Shown here: positions 1 to 11,039 of the stretch, piece by piece
Position numbering within the stretch: position 1 is the first letter of the stretch
Layout: every line of letters begins with the position of its first letter
DNA from: Numida meleagris
Taxonomy: Eukaryota > Chordata > Aves > Galliformes > Numididae
Length of the DNA: 64,000 bases
Assembly: GCF_002078875.1 (NCBI RefSeq)
Contig: NC_034413.1
Location: forward strand, 60,384,433 to 60,448,432
Reading direction: 5' to 3'
The notes under the pieces: generated by a model
Told to the model about the DNA's origin: nothing
What the model saw: the letters and a program-made list of their open reading frames with translations, nothing else
The model's database searches: none
Translations under genes and position numbers: made by a program

Positions 1-2379
1 ATTCCTAAACATAAAAACCTACTCCAAAACAAATCCTCATCACTTTTTAACCCCAAGCAACATCCTCACTAATATCACACCAGAGTCATGTCTGTTGGTT
101 CTGACCACAGCTGATGGAAGCGTGTGCCTAGGATCCTCTTCTCTTCATATACACAACCAACCTCAGTGACTACACAAGCTTCTCACAGGAGGCCAACATC
201 CATATGGGAGCAGACACCAGTCCCTTTTTTCTAACTAGCACAGGCAAGGGATTTTGGTCTAAGGGACAGAGCACTGAGGTAGACTACAAGTCAGAGGAGT
301 TTAGGGCCAAGGCCTGCTCCTCCTACCAGAAAGAGTCAGTGTTGGCAACAGGAGTGCAGCTGCTGGTGTCAATTCTGAAGCAACCTGCTGAGTATGGCGG
401 AATGGCTTCTAAGGCAGCCATGCTGCAGAGCCTTGAATTTCAACTGAATGTCAAGAGGATCTCAAAGAAACTAAGAGGATCACGGCATAAGGTGGAAGAC
501 TAATTGCTCGGGAACTTAAAGAGATGAGGATGCTGCTGAGAAGGTGGCAGGAAGATGTGAAGTACCTGCCAAGAAGAACAGAAGGCAATGAGCCTTCTGG
601 AGGAGATATAGCACCTTTTACAACTAATTACCTTGAAGATCCCATAAGAAAAGATGCTGTTTCCATCCTTCATGGCAAGGCAACAGCACTAGAGTTCCCA
701 CTTCTTTCCCCCAGCCCTTTCCCAGCTCTTCCCTACCACATGGCTCCTGCCAGTCTCATCCCAGCTTTATTCCTCCAAACTGGCCGGCCCCACGCTCCCC
801 AGGGCACATACCCAATTTTCCCCTTGGGGGATGAAAGACAGGTGCAGAAGATACCTGAGAACTGGTGGCCTGTCAAGGAATTAAGTTAGTACTGTGTCAA
901 GATGGAGTAGGAGACAACTATTCATGACCGTAAGCAGAACAAAGTCTAACACAACACAGTCCATCTACAAAGCTGGTAACAATATTATTTTGCACAGAAA
1001 ACCTGGACTGCTATAGTCATAGTTTCCTTGAAACTCAGCACTGCGTAGCAAGCTGGGTCATTTTTGCCCTTCCAAGGTAAAAAAGCAGGTGCTGGCTGAA
1101 GTGTCTGAAGTATTTGGCAGACAACTTCTTTAAGATCTTTCACTCTGGAACTGGAAAGAGCTGTGTTTCATAGAGATATTTGTGCTCATCTCACCCTTGA
1201 TATGCCCCGTGTCACCTGCTGGGGGTTTGCTGTATTTGAGTGGATGAACTGGGAATACAGTCACAAATCTCAAGCATCTTCTGATCCACATGGCATCTGG
1301 GCTTCTTGGGTAGAGCCTGCAGCACATGGATGAACATTCCAGCAGGGCTCTATGGGCCTACCAGCTAGCAAAACAGATCCAGCAGCCAGACACACCTGAG
1401 GTCAGAGCCCAGGGGAGATCAGGGCTCTGTTTTGCACAAGCACTGAGATAAACCCAGCCAGAGATGCACTTAAGCAAGCTTCACACTCAGTGTACAGAGC
1501 TTGAGGAGGTGGGGCAGCGCTCAGAAGCCAGAAAGGATACCAGTAACACAGGGCAGACAGCCCTCAGGCTGATGCTAGTGTAATGCCCTTGTTATCAACC
1601 CGGCAGTAATGTAGTATGTTTTTGCATAATATGTGCCTGGAGAGGTCTGATCCTTCTGCGACACATGCAGGAGGTACTACAAAGTGACAACCAAACTCCA
1701 ACCACAGATGTGTATGCAGAAATTCTGACAAAGGAGAAAAATGCCTAGGGAAATGCAGGGCGTTGCACAAAAATTATGCTATGAGGTCTGTTAAGGAGGA
1801 CCTTGCTACTGTGAACCCCATCAACTTGTTAAAGTTAGGGACTCAGCAGAACAGAGCCACACCACCCAGCCAGTGGGAGCAACACCATCCTCTGCTGAGA
1901 GCACAGAGAAACCCACAGGTACTTGCTATCTCATCCACTGTGGCAGTGCCCTCCAGCAGCTCTTGGGGGCCTGCAATGTTAAGGTCTCTCCCCGAGCCCA
2001 AAGCTTGCCCACCCGCTGAATTCACCTGGCCTTTCAAGATGAAGATAGGAGGCTGTATTTCAGACTGTTGGAGATCAAGCCAGTACCCGGCTACATGGAA
2101 CTGTGCATGCTATAATAATGTTTTGAGTCAACAATTAATCAGTGGTATTTCATCATTTTGTATCAGTTGAGGAATCTTTAATTTTTTTTTATTATTATTA
2201 TTATTTTTTTTTTTTTACACTTATAAGCCTGATTGTCCTTTCCTCCAACCCCTCCCCATCTCTTCCCCTCTTTTCCCCTTCCCACTGCCCTCCCAGTGAG
2301 GCACCAGTATGGAATTCAATCTCTCTCTCATGAATCATTCCCAGGAAATGCGCCCTCCTCCACGCAGTACAAACCCTAC
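1..2379 (-). other. TFCP2L1: TFCP2L1 intron 2, partial
   Basis: The sequence runs from the donor GTAGGG at 2379 to the window edge. I found no third exon. Close to the donor is a T-rich ATT microsatellite (2181-2216). Plus-strand open frames at about 204-503 and 524-889 lie in different frames, do not resemble a protein I know, and are treated as chance or as very decayed sequence. Otherwise I see nothing definite. Confidence 0.7.
2181..2216. repeat. T-rich / (ATT)n microsatellite
   Basis: A run of nine Ts, about four ATT units and a second run of 13 Ts form a simple repeat in TFCP2L1 intron 2. Confidence 0.9.
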
Positions 2380-2531
2380 CTTGGTTGAGGTAGGTCAGGG
2401 TTTCTTCGTGCAGCTTCACAGCAGGGGATGTGGCTGTGCAGAGGACGTACTGAAACGGAGGCAGTTTGGCTTCATTCTCGGGAGACAGCTGTGGTTCCTC
2501 CTGCTTGAAGATCGGCAGCGCAAGGACATCT
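2380..2531 (-). CDS. TFCP2L1: TFCP2L1 coding exon 2
   Basis: The exon is 152 bases: one base finishing R21, then 50 codons from [10 protein letters not shown] to [10 protein letters not shown], then one G of a split glycine codon. The acceptor is TTTCAG ending at 2532 and the donor is GTAGGG starting at 2379. The protein differs from my memory of human TFCP2L1 at only a few positions ([10 protein letters not shown] here, ARLPPLQYVL in human; CTATSP here, CAATSP in human). Residue K30 sits in FKQE, a psi-K-x-E sumoylation consensus; I recall published sumoylation of this lysine in mouse CRTR-1. The exon ends just before the part of the CP2 fold that contacts DNA. Confidence 0.95.
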
Positions 2532-5236
2532 CTGAAACACACAATTCACGCGCATTTGTTTACAAAGACTCCATGGAATATTCTGCTCTCAATCTGGATT
2601 TGATTCGTGTGCTCTGAGATAATGGAGATGATCTCCAGAGGAACGCTGAGTTAGGACGGCTAGGAATGAATGTAGCCTCTATAATATAACAAGGCAACTT
2701 CCGCCTTCACGGAAGCGCACAGGCGCTCAGCAGCAGCTTCAGGAGGAGCTGGGCGCAGTCCCAGACCTCACTCCTTTACAAGACGTTCGTGCTGACCTGC
2801 ACGCTGACTTCCAGCCAGACTGCTCCCGGCCCACGCTAACCCTGAGCGGAACAGATGTCAGCAATGCCGAGAACACAACAGAGCTGTGTTAGCACAAAGA
2901 TGTCAGGAACCAGCGTCCTTATCTTCGCACATCTAATGCGGGAGAACCACATTAGCCTCTCCTGCACCTCTAACCTCTCTGATTGCTGTGTCCACCTACT
3001 TAAGACACAATATCGTTCCCAGTTAGAAAGATTACGCTGAATACAGAGACAGTTCAGCGTAAGTCAGCAGATTTTTTCCCCCCCTCCGTTCCCTCTATAT
3101 GCGTGAAGACCCAAGATTCCCACCAGAGGCTGCATGCAGTTCTGTTCCCTTTGGTAACCCCCCCACACAAGAAGCTCTAATAAGAACTGTTCAGGAGCAT
3201 GCCCGTGCATACAGGCACGCTCCCTATGGAAAGGCCATTACAAATTTTCCTTGCCTTCTCAGTTAATGATCCACCTTGCACTCGCTCCTAACACCCTCAA
3301 CCTTGAAGGCTGCCCAGGTCACCAGCAAAAGGACGCAGCAATGTGCAGCAGAGAGCTGAAGCACCTGGCTCACACACAGGGCTCCTCTTTTTGGAGAAAC
3401 AAAGCCAGAGGACAAACCGTGCCACTCCGCTTATCAGTGGGAACAAAGGAACACCCGTCTATTTCCATTCTCTCCCCAGCTGCATCCCTCTGTACTACCA
3501 CCAACTCCAAGGCGCCCAGCCCCGTTTACTTGCTGGCATCACTGAGGTAACCACCGCTCTTACCCAACTGTGGCCATAGAGAGGGCTTTTTCCTCTCAGT
3601 GATGATGATGTACCGTGGTAACGAAGTGACAGAAATGCCTCCAGAAAGAGTCTGAAATAGATACCACTGCTTCGGATCAAACCCCTGCGAAACATTTCAC
3701 TTCACCAGAAGCGTTCGCATTGCAGAAAGAAGGAGGTGAACAATCGTCGAGGGGCTGAAAGAAGGCCTAAGGTGCGAGTATAAAAGACATGGCGGTACTG
3801 GTTCAACTCTTCGCTCAAGGTTGCAAACCAAGTCTTGAGGAAAGCAGGTGGGTGAGATCCTGAAACTCTCCCGATGTTCCCCTTTACGCTGAAGCGTTGG
3901 GGTTCTGTTATTAACCATGGATTGGTCCACGTACCAGGGAAGGGAGAAAGGTGTGTGAGACAGGGCTCAGGCAGGTGGAGGAACAGAGTGGGATACGTGC
4001 AGTGTTCCCGTGGCAATGCATGGGGACCTGCGGGATTACTCTGCAGCACTGTCTCGCTGTAACTACAAATACACACCGCACCGAGGTACATCAGAATTTA
4101 CACAGATGCTGCAAAGGCTTTGATCTTACAGAAGGACGACCCATAGGAAGGGGACCGCACAACTTCAGCTTGCTTGGTGCAGCCTCAGCCTGTCTGCGGG
4201 CACGGGCAGCCCTGGGAAGCACAGCTCAGAGTAGAGAGCCCTCTCTAAAGTGCGCGTCTCAACAGGCTCCCGGAATTGGTCAGAATTACAGCTCTCCATG
4301 AGAACTGGGTGTTTAACCCAGCTGACCTTCCCTGGAGCATCTGAAGCCATTGCTTAACATTGCCATAAATCTGAGTTGAGGGCTTTGAGCTCCAGCTCAA
4401 GAATCCCCATAGCCACAGCAACAAACATTCAGTATGCTGAACGGCAGGGTTAAGCCTGACCCAGACCAGACAATCCTGCAGCACTCTGATGCTGCAAACC
4501 CACAGAGTATCCCGCATTGGAAGGGACCCATAAGGACCATCGAGTCCAACTCCCAGCTCTGCACGGGACCAACCAAAAACCAAACCCTCTGTCTGAGAGC
4601 AGTGTCCCAACGCTTCTCGAGCTCCAGCAGCTTAGGGCTGAGCCCACTGCCCTGGGCAGCCTGTTCCATGCCCACCGCCCTCTGGGGCAGAACCCTTTCC
4701 CGCTGTCCAACCCGGCGCTGCCCGGACACGGGGTGCTCCTGCAGCAACTATGGGGGTGCACGCAGGGTGCTGCAACTCAGCACAACCACAGCCATCAGCG
4801 CCCTCTGAGATTCCGCCCTTAGATATTCATAAAAAAATAATTCATAAGCACCCAGCAGAAAGGAAACTCCCAAAGTTGCCCGCTTTGTTGTCTTCTGGGG
4901 GGAGGAAACACGGGTTTGCGCTACACATGTTGCGGACTATTGTTTCGCAGGCCTTTAGAGCTTAAATTAGGAACACTTAATTAAACGCGACTGTGCAGAG
5001 GCAGGAAAAAGCTGGTTTAGGCGAGTCGAGAAAGTGAAATGGAGAGCTGCTCGCCCATCGTCCCCAAAGGAGGGGGCAGCCCCGCAGCTCCGCGCCGAGC
5101 GGGGCAGGCAGCGGCCGGCAGCGGGGCACCGCCGAGTCCCGCAAATAGAGAAGGACGGGAAAAAAAGAAGCCCGCAGCTCCCGGCAAGAAGGGCTCCTCC
5201 GGGCTGATCCCGCTGCGTTACCCCGCGGGGACTCAC
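2532..5236 (-). other. TFCP2L1: TFCP2L1 intron 1
   Basis: This is a phase-2 intron with donor GTGAGT at 5236 and acceptor TTTCAG at 2532. It holds one CR1 fragment (about 4508-4735). A GC-rich stretch at about 2700-2850 contains a short CTTCCG/CGGAAG inverted repeat. I see no exon or RNA gene in it. The open frames it contains are short and have no recognisable protein content. Confidence 0.85.
4508..4735 (-). repeat. CR1-type LINE fragment, 3' end, minus orientation
   Basis: The plus strand shows the reverse complement of the CR1 3' end: TTGGAAGGGACCCATAAGGA, then CATCGAGTCCAACTC, then CTGGGCAGCCTGTTCCATGC, then a CTTTCCCGCTGTCCAACC-like segment. These occur in the order and spacing of the avian CR1 3' region. 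The copy is 5' truncated, as is usual for CR1, with no coding capacity left. Confidence 0.88.
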
Positions 5237-5298
5237 CGCAGGTAGCTGCCGGTCGAGTGCTGGTTGTAGTGCTCCGGCTGCGTGTGCCAAAACAGCAT
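5237..5298 (-). CDS. TFCP2L1: TFCP2L1 coding exon 1 (initiator exon)
   Basis: The minus strand reads ATG at 5298-5296 and encodes 20 full codons, MLFWHTQPEHYNQHSTGSYL, plus the first two bases (CG) of an arginine codon. The donor GTGAGT begins at 5236. The first base of exon 2 (A) completes CGA, giving R21. The start is chosen because it reproduces the family's N-terminus exactly. The reading frame stays open upstream to about 5415, but only through a TTG and not an ATG, so a longer protein is unlikely. The exon lies inside a CpG-dense stretch, as expected for a promoter-proximal first exon. Confidence 0.95.
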
Positions 5299-5440
5299 CT
5301 TGGGGACAGCGGGGAGGGGGGGAAGCCCGGCGCGGTCGCTGGGTGCGGGGCGAAGAGGTTCCCAGCCGGGCTGCCCACCCCGAGGCGCGCAGGGCACTGC
5401 CACCACCAGCTCCAACCGCGGCCCCGGCGGCTCCCGGCGC

Positions 5441-5448
5441 TTTTATGG
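5441..5448 (-). promoter_or_regulatory. TFCP2L1: TATA-like element of TFCP2L1
   Basis: The minus strand reads CCATAAAA at 5448-5441. A TATA box 25-30 bases upstream of a start site predicts transcription beginning near 5416, which leaves a 5'UTR of about 118 bases before the ATG at 5298. The GC boxes at 5500-5515 lie about 55 bases further upstream, a normal core-promoter layout. A TATA-like element inside a CpG island is less common than a TATA-less one, so this is a prediction only. Confidence 0.5.
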
Positions 5449-5670
5449 CCCAACCCCGGCGGACGCGGGTTGGCTGCGCTGTGGAGCTCCGGGCCCTCCC
5501 CCGCCCCGCCCCGCCAAGCCGCGCCGCCACCGCGGGGCGCAGGTGGCTCCGTGCGGGCGGGGCGGGTGCGTGCCCCGGGACGGGGCTGCTCAATGTCCTT
5601 GCACAGCTCTGAGCGTTTGTCTGTGCTCGCTGGAGTCCAGCGTAAGGAAAAGTGCTCATAGGGTACCAAA

Positions 5671-5921
5671 CCTGAAAGGAGGTTGTGGCGAGGGGGGTCA
5701 GCCTCTGCTCCCAGGTAGCAGCGATGGGACGAGAAGGATCGGCCTCAAGTTATGGCAGAGGAGGATCAGGTTGGGTATTAGGAAGCATTTCTTTTCTGGG
5801 CCCAGGGTGGTGCTCAATGGATGTGGCACTGAGGGACATGGTTGGTGGGCACGGTGGGGATGGGTTGGGGTTGGACTGCGTGATCTCAGAGGTCTTTTCC
5901 AGCCTTCCCGATCCTGTGGTC
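5671..5921 (+). repeat. CR1-type LINE fragment next to the TFCP2L1 promoter
   Basis: The plus strand matches the CR1 3' end in order: CCTGAAAGGAGGTTGTGGCG, a CTCCCAGGTAGCAGCGATGG segment, GGTTGGGTATTAGGAAGCAT, a GATGTGGCACTGAGGGACAT segment, and finally TTGGACTGCGTGATCTCAGA with GGTCTTTTCCAGCCTT. An internal stretch normally found between the AGGGTGGT and GATGTGGC parts seems to be missing. The element starts about 255 bases upstream of the predicted TFCP2L1 start site. Confidence 0.88.
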
Positions 5922-6479
5922 AGGTACCCTCCGAAATCTCCCACATCGCACTGCCCGAATCTCTGCTCCCTCACAGGGCACCCAGCACTGTGCTTCCTCT
6001 GTCACTACACAGCCCTGACCCAGGGAAGAAATCTCACAAGCACCATGCCGGTTAGTTCGGGATGACACCAAGAGAAGCTAGAACTCTAAGCACGTAGCCT
6101 TCTGATAACAAAAACTGCCCTTCAGGCATCAACATATGTACTTTCAATTTAGGGTGCTATTGTTCTCGCACCCAAAAGTTGGTTCTGCTGCTTCACTGGT
6201 CGTGTCAGCCCCCATAGCTGAGCACTGAGCAGAAAACATGCATGCCCTCTATCTGCTTCATTAGGTCAGTTTCCCAGCACTGTTTCAAGACTCTGCACTG
6301 AAGCGACTGAGGTGAAGACTCACATTCTGCTCCTTTTTTCCCCTCTGCCCAAAAAAGGGGTTTCCTTTTAGCCGAGAGGCTGAAGGGATGTGAGCATGGG
6401 AGTGCTGTAACCCTGCAGAGCTCAGATCGGCAAAAGCAATTGGGCACTTCACTCCCAACAAATTAAGAGGAAACAAAGC

Positions 6480-6705
6480 ATCCAATTATCTTTGTGGATT
6501 TTACCACAGATATTTAAATTGCTTCTGAAAATCTAACACGAGCTCCTACGTCAGGTGAGCAATTTTGTCTGCGTGAAGCCGAAAATAAACTGAGTTCAAG
6601 GATCAAGGTTGAACATTACCCTGTACTGAAGAGCTTCCAAAAGCTGCAATTAGCTCATTATGGCATTAGTCAAGGTTATTTATTCCGGGATTACTCCAAC
6701 TCTCT
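6480..6705. promoter_or_regulatory. Candidate enhancer block A (AT-rich, homeodomain-like sites)
   Basis: An AT-rich block about 1.1 kb upstream of the predicted TFCP2L1 start site holds several TAAT/ATTA-type cores (CCAATTATC, GCAATTAGCTCATTATGG, GGCATTAGTC) and a TCAAGGTT half-site resembling orphan nuclear-receptor motifs. It stands out from its GC-richer surroundings. Conservation cannot be judged from one genome, so this is a guess at function. Confidence 0.3.
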
Positions 6706-8566
6706 CCTGTTGCATGGGCCAAAGCATCTGCTTCTGCACCAGCCCGTACGTTCAAATATAATCTCATGTTTAAAGAGGAAGAGCATCCCCTCTCCCCTCA
6801 TTGTCCTGGGGATCTCTGTGCAACCAAAGCTTTGTTTCTGTGCATCCTTAATAGCTCTGTCCATTGCGAAGAGCCTGGAAGCCAATGCTATGGAGTTGAG
6901 GCATGGGGCAAAGAGTTAATCCAGGCCAATGTCTGCCAAGGGAAACTACATAGGAAAATCTGGCCCTGTTCTTGCCCACACTTGATCAGCTGGACCCACG
7001 CCTTAGCGTTACAGACTGTCTGGATGAACTGCAGGGAGCTGAGGTGATCTGCAGAGACCTGGGCAGGCTTGTTGGGTGGTCAACCAAGCGCTACGTACTC
7101 CTGAAGAAAGGAAATAGCATGATTCCTTTTGTGTTGCTTCTGTATTCTAGCTCCTAGGTTTCCAGCCTCTCCTCTGTGTACCCCTGGAGGAACTGTGTCT
7201 AAGTTCTGCAAGATAACCAAGAAAAGTATCCGTGCTGTGGCTGGGTAACTTGCTCTACTTTTCCTGGCAAACACTGGCTACCGCCAGAAGCATGAATGTA
7301 GTCTACGTGCTACAACCCAGAAGGAGGACACAGGGTTGGGAAAGGCCTTATTCATTCACTGAGAATGAGTAAGGTCTTGAAAACATGGAAAGAAACAAGG
7401 AGCTCAGTTTGGTTTCATCCAGCCAAAAATTAACAGGTGACTCAACCGTTGTCTGTAAATGCTCGCGTGGGAAATCAACATTTCATAACCCAGGCTTCTA
7501 AACCTCACAGCAAAGATGCAAGAGCCAAGGAATAAACATTGCACATTAAGAAACTGAGGCTAAGACCAGACCACACAATTTAGCAGGGAAGGTTATCAAA
7601 CAGACAAACAGCTTTGCCAAAGTCTGTGATTAAAGGCCCCTTTCCCCACCCCCATCTTCTAGACCTAAACCAAGGCTAGACTTTTCTCCCTAAAAAAATA
7701 TGTTCTGGCTCAAAGAGAAAGGAATGTATGAAGTCCTATGGCATGTGTGACAGAGGAGAACAAAATGCTCAGCAGGATCCTTTCTGTCTTTATGACAGTC
7801 TCACAAAAGGCCTCCCAACTCCTTCCTACGACAGTCACCTCCCTGCTCTACCTCATGTGTCTGAGGCAATGCGTCCCCTTCCCCACCAGCCGAACACCCA
7901 GAGGTGCTCGTGTGTCCTCATGCTTTGCCAACACAAATGTCACGGCACTAACTGAACTTAATAGCAAAACAAATATCAGAAATAATACCACACAGTGGGA
8001 CTTATTTATTTTCTTTCTCAAGTCATTCATTAAAACCCTCGCCATTTTCTCTCTTATCAGAGGTCACCATCAAATTTCCAGCTGACACTGAATTTCCAGG
8101 CACAACTGAGCACTGATGAACCCGTGAGGTGGTGGTTGGCCGCAGAAATTAAGCCTTGTTTGCAAGCTTTCACCAATGTCACATTCATCATTTTGACTGT
8201 CCTGATTTTATCAGTGGAATCAAAAATTTGTTCTTCCTGGTGAACATTTCTCTTCAAGTCATTTTGTTGTGGAAACAGAAATATTTACACAATGAGGATG
8301 ATAGATGATTGGATGACAAAATAAGTGCTTTTTAAACTCTCATTATACATCTTATTGGCATTGGCTTTCTCATTGTGAGCTGCAGGCTGCAGTTACCAGC
8401 CCTGTTGCTCTCTCCGTCCCAGCAGATGCAGGAGCTGTGCTGGCAAGGCGAGGGGATGTCAGTGCCTGATGCCATGCAGGGAAGTGAAGCAGCTTCACCT
8501 AGGACTGACAGCAGCCCTGCTCTGCTTACAGCTTTACTGTCAGAGGCATTCTGCTTCATAGCAAAA

Positions 8567-8580
8567 ATATATATATATAT
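8567..8580. repeat. (AT)7 microsatellite
   Basis: Seven uninterrupted AT units lie in intergenic sequence. Confidence 0.9.
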
Positions 8581-8934
8581 CTGCAGCCAGGACAAAAATA
8601 TCTGTGAGGGCCGTGTGTATCCCACATCCGCCCACCAATCTGGTTTGCCAGCCTGCCCCCAAACAGCTGTGTCAGCACAAGTGGGGAGGGAGAGGGAGGG
8701 AAGCCTGCAGCGGCGACCGCTTAAACCAGCCTTGCCAGAGAGAAGAGTGTGTGAAAGTGCAGGAAATGGTACCAGAAGATGTCTAGTCATGGATCCCGCA
8801 AGAGGCAGAAGCACCCTCTGCAAATGTGCAGACAACAGCGGATGAGGTGGTTGGCGGGGTGAGCACCAGCGCTTCCACTGAGCAGGACTTGGACAATGTC
8901 AGGCAGACAGAAGCATCCTGGAGCTGAGCAGAGA

Positions 8935-9175
8935 CGCGGGAAGCACCGCACTGCGTTGGAGTGGCCCCATGTGCCAGTTCAGGCTGGGATGCAGCTGCCT
9001 GAGGAGCAGCCCTGTGGAGAAGGACCCACGGATTACCTTGAAAGCAGTAAGGTTACCTTCAGTGGCAGACAACAGTTCTACTGGGAAGTGCAGCACTGGG
9101 ACGGGTGACCAGACAGGCTGTGGGATCGCCATTCATGGAGGTATTCAAGACTCAACCGGGCAGAGCCACCATGGG
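8935..9175 (+). repeat. Degenerate CR1-like fragment
   Basis: Pieces resembling the CR1 3' part appear in order on the plus strand: a GGCTGGGATGCAGCTGCCTG-like segment, CTGTGGAGAAGGACC, then GACAGGCTGTGGGATCGCC and CATGGAGGTATTCAAGACTC. Divergence is high, so the limits are loose. Confidence 0.5.
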
Positions 9176-9925
9176 CTCAACCCAGTGCAGACTTCAGCCT
9201 TGTTTCGAGGTTCAGGTTGGGCTAGAGACACAGAGAGGTCCCTTCCCACCAACATTTCAACAAGTCTGTGGAACCCAGCCTCAAGGGATACTGTGCTCCA
9301 GGCAGGTTTCACTGCGCGTGCCTTGCCACCTCATTCCCACTGAAGGCAATATCCAGGTTCAGCACACCGGTCATGGCCAGGCACGTGGGCTCTCCACAGC
9401 TTCCCAGCTTTTGAAGAGATTCATATAGTAAAAGGCCTACAAGCTGCTCTATGGCATGTGCTTTCCTGCCCCATTGAGACTTCTAAGCAAAAAACATCTG
9501 AAAAGTGGTTATTTTTAACTCTGGAAGAAAGGCATTATTATAATTTCAACCTGGCAAAGCAACAGCAACAAGCAGGCACATCCTCTCCAAAGTAAACTCC
9601 TCAGATGTGAAATGGTTCCAGGACAATAATTAGACACAGTCGAGCGTGTAGAAGGATCCGAAATGCTCCACCCCAGGGCATGGATCTGTTGTAGGACAGC
9701 ACTAAGCCTGGAAAAGTACATCACAGAGCCTTTCATCCCCCTGAAACACTTTACAGTTTCAGCTCCTTGAAAGGAAAACATTAAGACCCTCCATGTACTT
9801 AAAATGTCCTCTGAGGGGCTACTGAAAGACACTTTGTGCCGCAGCAGAATCATATTTCTTGTGACCACTGGTCCTTCATAAATGCTGTAACCTGTAAAAT
9901 CTCGAAATACGAGAAAACAATGAGC

Positions 9926-9942
9926 ATCATTATTATTATTAT
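9926..9942. repeat. (ATT)n microsatellite
   Basis: A short run of ATT/ATC units lies in intergenic sequence. It falls inside the spurious minus-strand open frame 9515-10018, where it would code for a run of asparagines. Confidence 0.85.
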
Positions 9943-11039
9943 ATTTGGTCTTCGCTTCAAAGCGCGCTTCCATTAAATGAGGTTTTCCATACAGAAATAC
10001 TCTAATTAGATGGTTCATGAAACAAATTTATAACCAGGAAGATAAACTAGAAGAGGAAGTGTGGTTTTCACATCTCACCTACGTGCAGTCTGACTGTAAT
10101 TATTCCCAGCTGGTGTATCCGCACACGAGAGCAGTTTTGCAATGACAGTCATTTGTACAGTTACTCTAATAACAGGTTATTCCCTTATTTTTCGTGGACT
10201 CAATTTAAGACTCTTACTTCGTTTGCACAATGATTTTTAAGTCCAAGCAATGGCACCTGCTGAGTCCCTGCAAGGGAAGGAGTGGTGAGGTGAGGAAAGC
10301 CTGAGCTCCACTCACTCACAGCACATCTGCTTCCTCAATATTCCTTTCTCGTTCCGGTATCCCAGATACCTGCCTGCTCAAGGTGTCAGCTCTCATCTCT
10401 GCAAACGCCATGGGGAAAGTTAATACACCTGTATGAAGTTCGTGTGATATTGCGCGGTGTGGATCTTGACTGTGCAATAACCCTGATGAGATCAGCAGAA
10501 ATTAGCTTGACTGAGACGCAACAAATTTTACTTGTTCCCACAGAACCTGGGGCAGGCGTGCTCGTGGGTTAAGAAGCGGTTATTTCCAAATCAGTTAAGA
10601 TAAATCAGCACCGATTCCAGACACTTTAACATACAGATCACCTGATCGCTGAGGTTCCCCGCTGGTGTTCATAAGGACTTCCAGGAGCGGGGTGGGACGG
10701 CAGTTTGAGGGCACGAACCTCAGTGAGTACCTTCAGATAAGATGATGCAAGCAATCCAAGCTCAGAACTGCCCTAAACCAAGGCTCGCTATTTGTTGTTA
10801 TAGTGAAAAACCCAGCCTCGCTCCCTAGCCCTCCCCGGGACCAGCACTCCAGCTTTTCCCATGGCGTAGTTAGGCAAGGGCAGCTCCGATGCGCAGTGTT
10901 CAGTACTGATAACTCCATTGTGGCACACTGAGGGCATAACCAAGGCAGGGTGTGCCAAACAGAAACCACTGACTTTGGAAGGATTTGAGCTCGAGTGCAC
11001 TCTTATTTCATAGCAAAGGCAAGCCCCGGGCTTTCAGAG

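Larger units (their letters stand above)
1..5416 (-). other. TFCP2L1: TFCP2L1 gene, 5' part only (promoter end to intron 2)
   Basis: The minus strand carries the first two coding exons of TFCP2L1 (also called CRTR-1 or LBP-9), a nuclear sequence-specific factor of the CP2/grainyhead family known for roles in naive pluripotency and in kidney and gland duct epithelium. The two exons splice in frame to give the first 71 residues and one base of the next codon. These match the mammalian N-terminus closely as I remember it (MLFWHTQPEHYNQH start, then [16 protein letters not shown]). The bulk of the CP2 DNA-binding region, the SAM-like domain and the C-terminal oligomerisation region are not here. 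The next expected exon, beginning near human QSYEIRLLEN, was not found in 1-2379, so the gene continues off the left edge. The 5' limit is inferred from a TATA-like element and is approximate. Confidence 0.93.
5030..5600. promoter_or_regulatory. TFCP2L1: CpG island over the TFCP2L1 first exon and promoter
   Basis: CpG dinucleotides and G+C content rise sharply between about 5030 and 5600 and fall on both sides. The island covers coding exon 1, the 5'UTR, the start of intron 1 and the proximal promoter. Tandem GC boxes occur at about 5500-5515 and a GGGCGGGG-type run near 5557-5567; these are Sp1/KLF-class sites by consensus. The limits are by eye. No formal observed/expected CpG ratio was computed. 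Confidence 0.8.

Noticed and set aside
1..2379. TFCP2L1 exon 3
   Set aside because: No minus-strand stretch encodes anything like the expected QSYEIRLLENRKLGDFQD peptide, so the intron continues beyond the window.
3598..3665. C/D-box snoRNA-like arrangement (TGATGAT followed by CTGA about 50 bases later)
   Set aside because: No terminal stem pairs the ends and no internal C'/D' boxes are convincing. Such pairs occur often by chance.
5299..5415. N-terminal extension of TFCP2L1 by an in-frame upstream start
   Set aside because: The frame is open but the first codon is TTG, not ATG, and it coincides with the predicted start site. The downstream ATG gives the exact family N-terminus.
4967..5669. 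Two overlapping 230-codon minus-strand frames around the TFCP2L1 first exon
   Set aside because: Both are out of frame with the recognised TFCP2L1 peptide and arise from the scarcity of stop codons in CpG-rich DNA.
5282..6055. A 257-codon plus-strand open frame across the CpG island and CR1 fragment
   Set aside because: It is antisense to TFCP2L1 exon 1, its composition follows the GC-rich island (Arg, Gly, Pro, Ala), and it runs into a CR1 repeat. No domain is visible.
9515..10018. A 167-codon minus-strand open frame between the genes
   Set aside because: It includes a microsatellite-encoded Asn run, has no recognisable domain, and nothing suggests splicing or a promoter.
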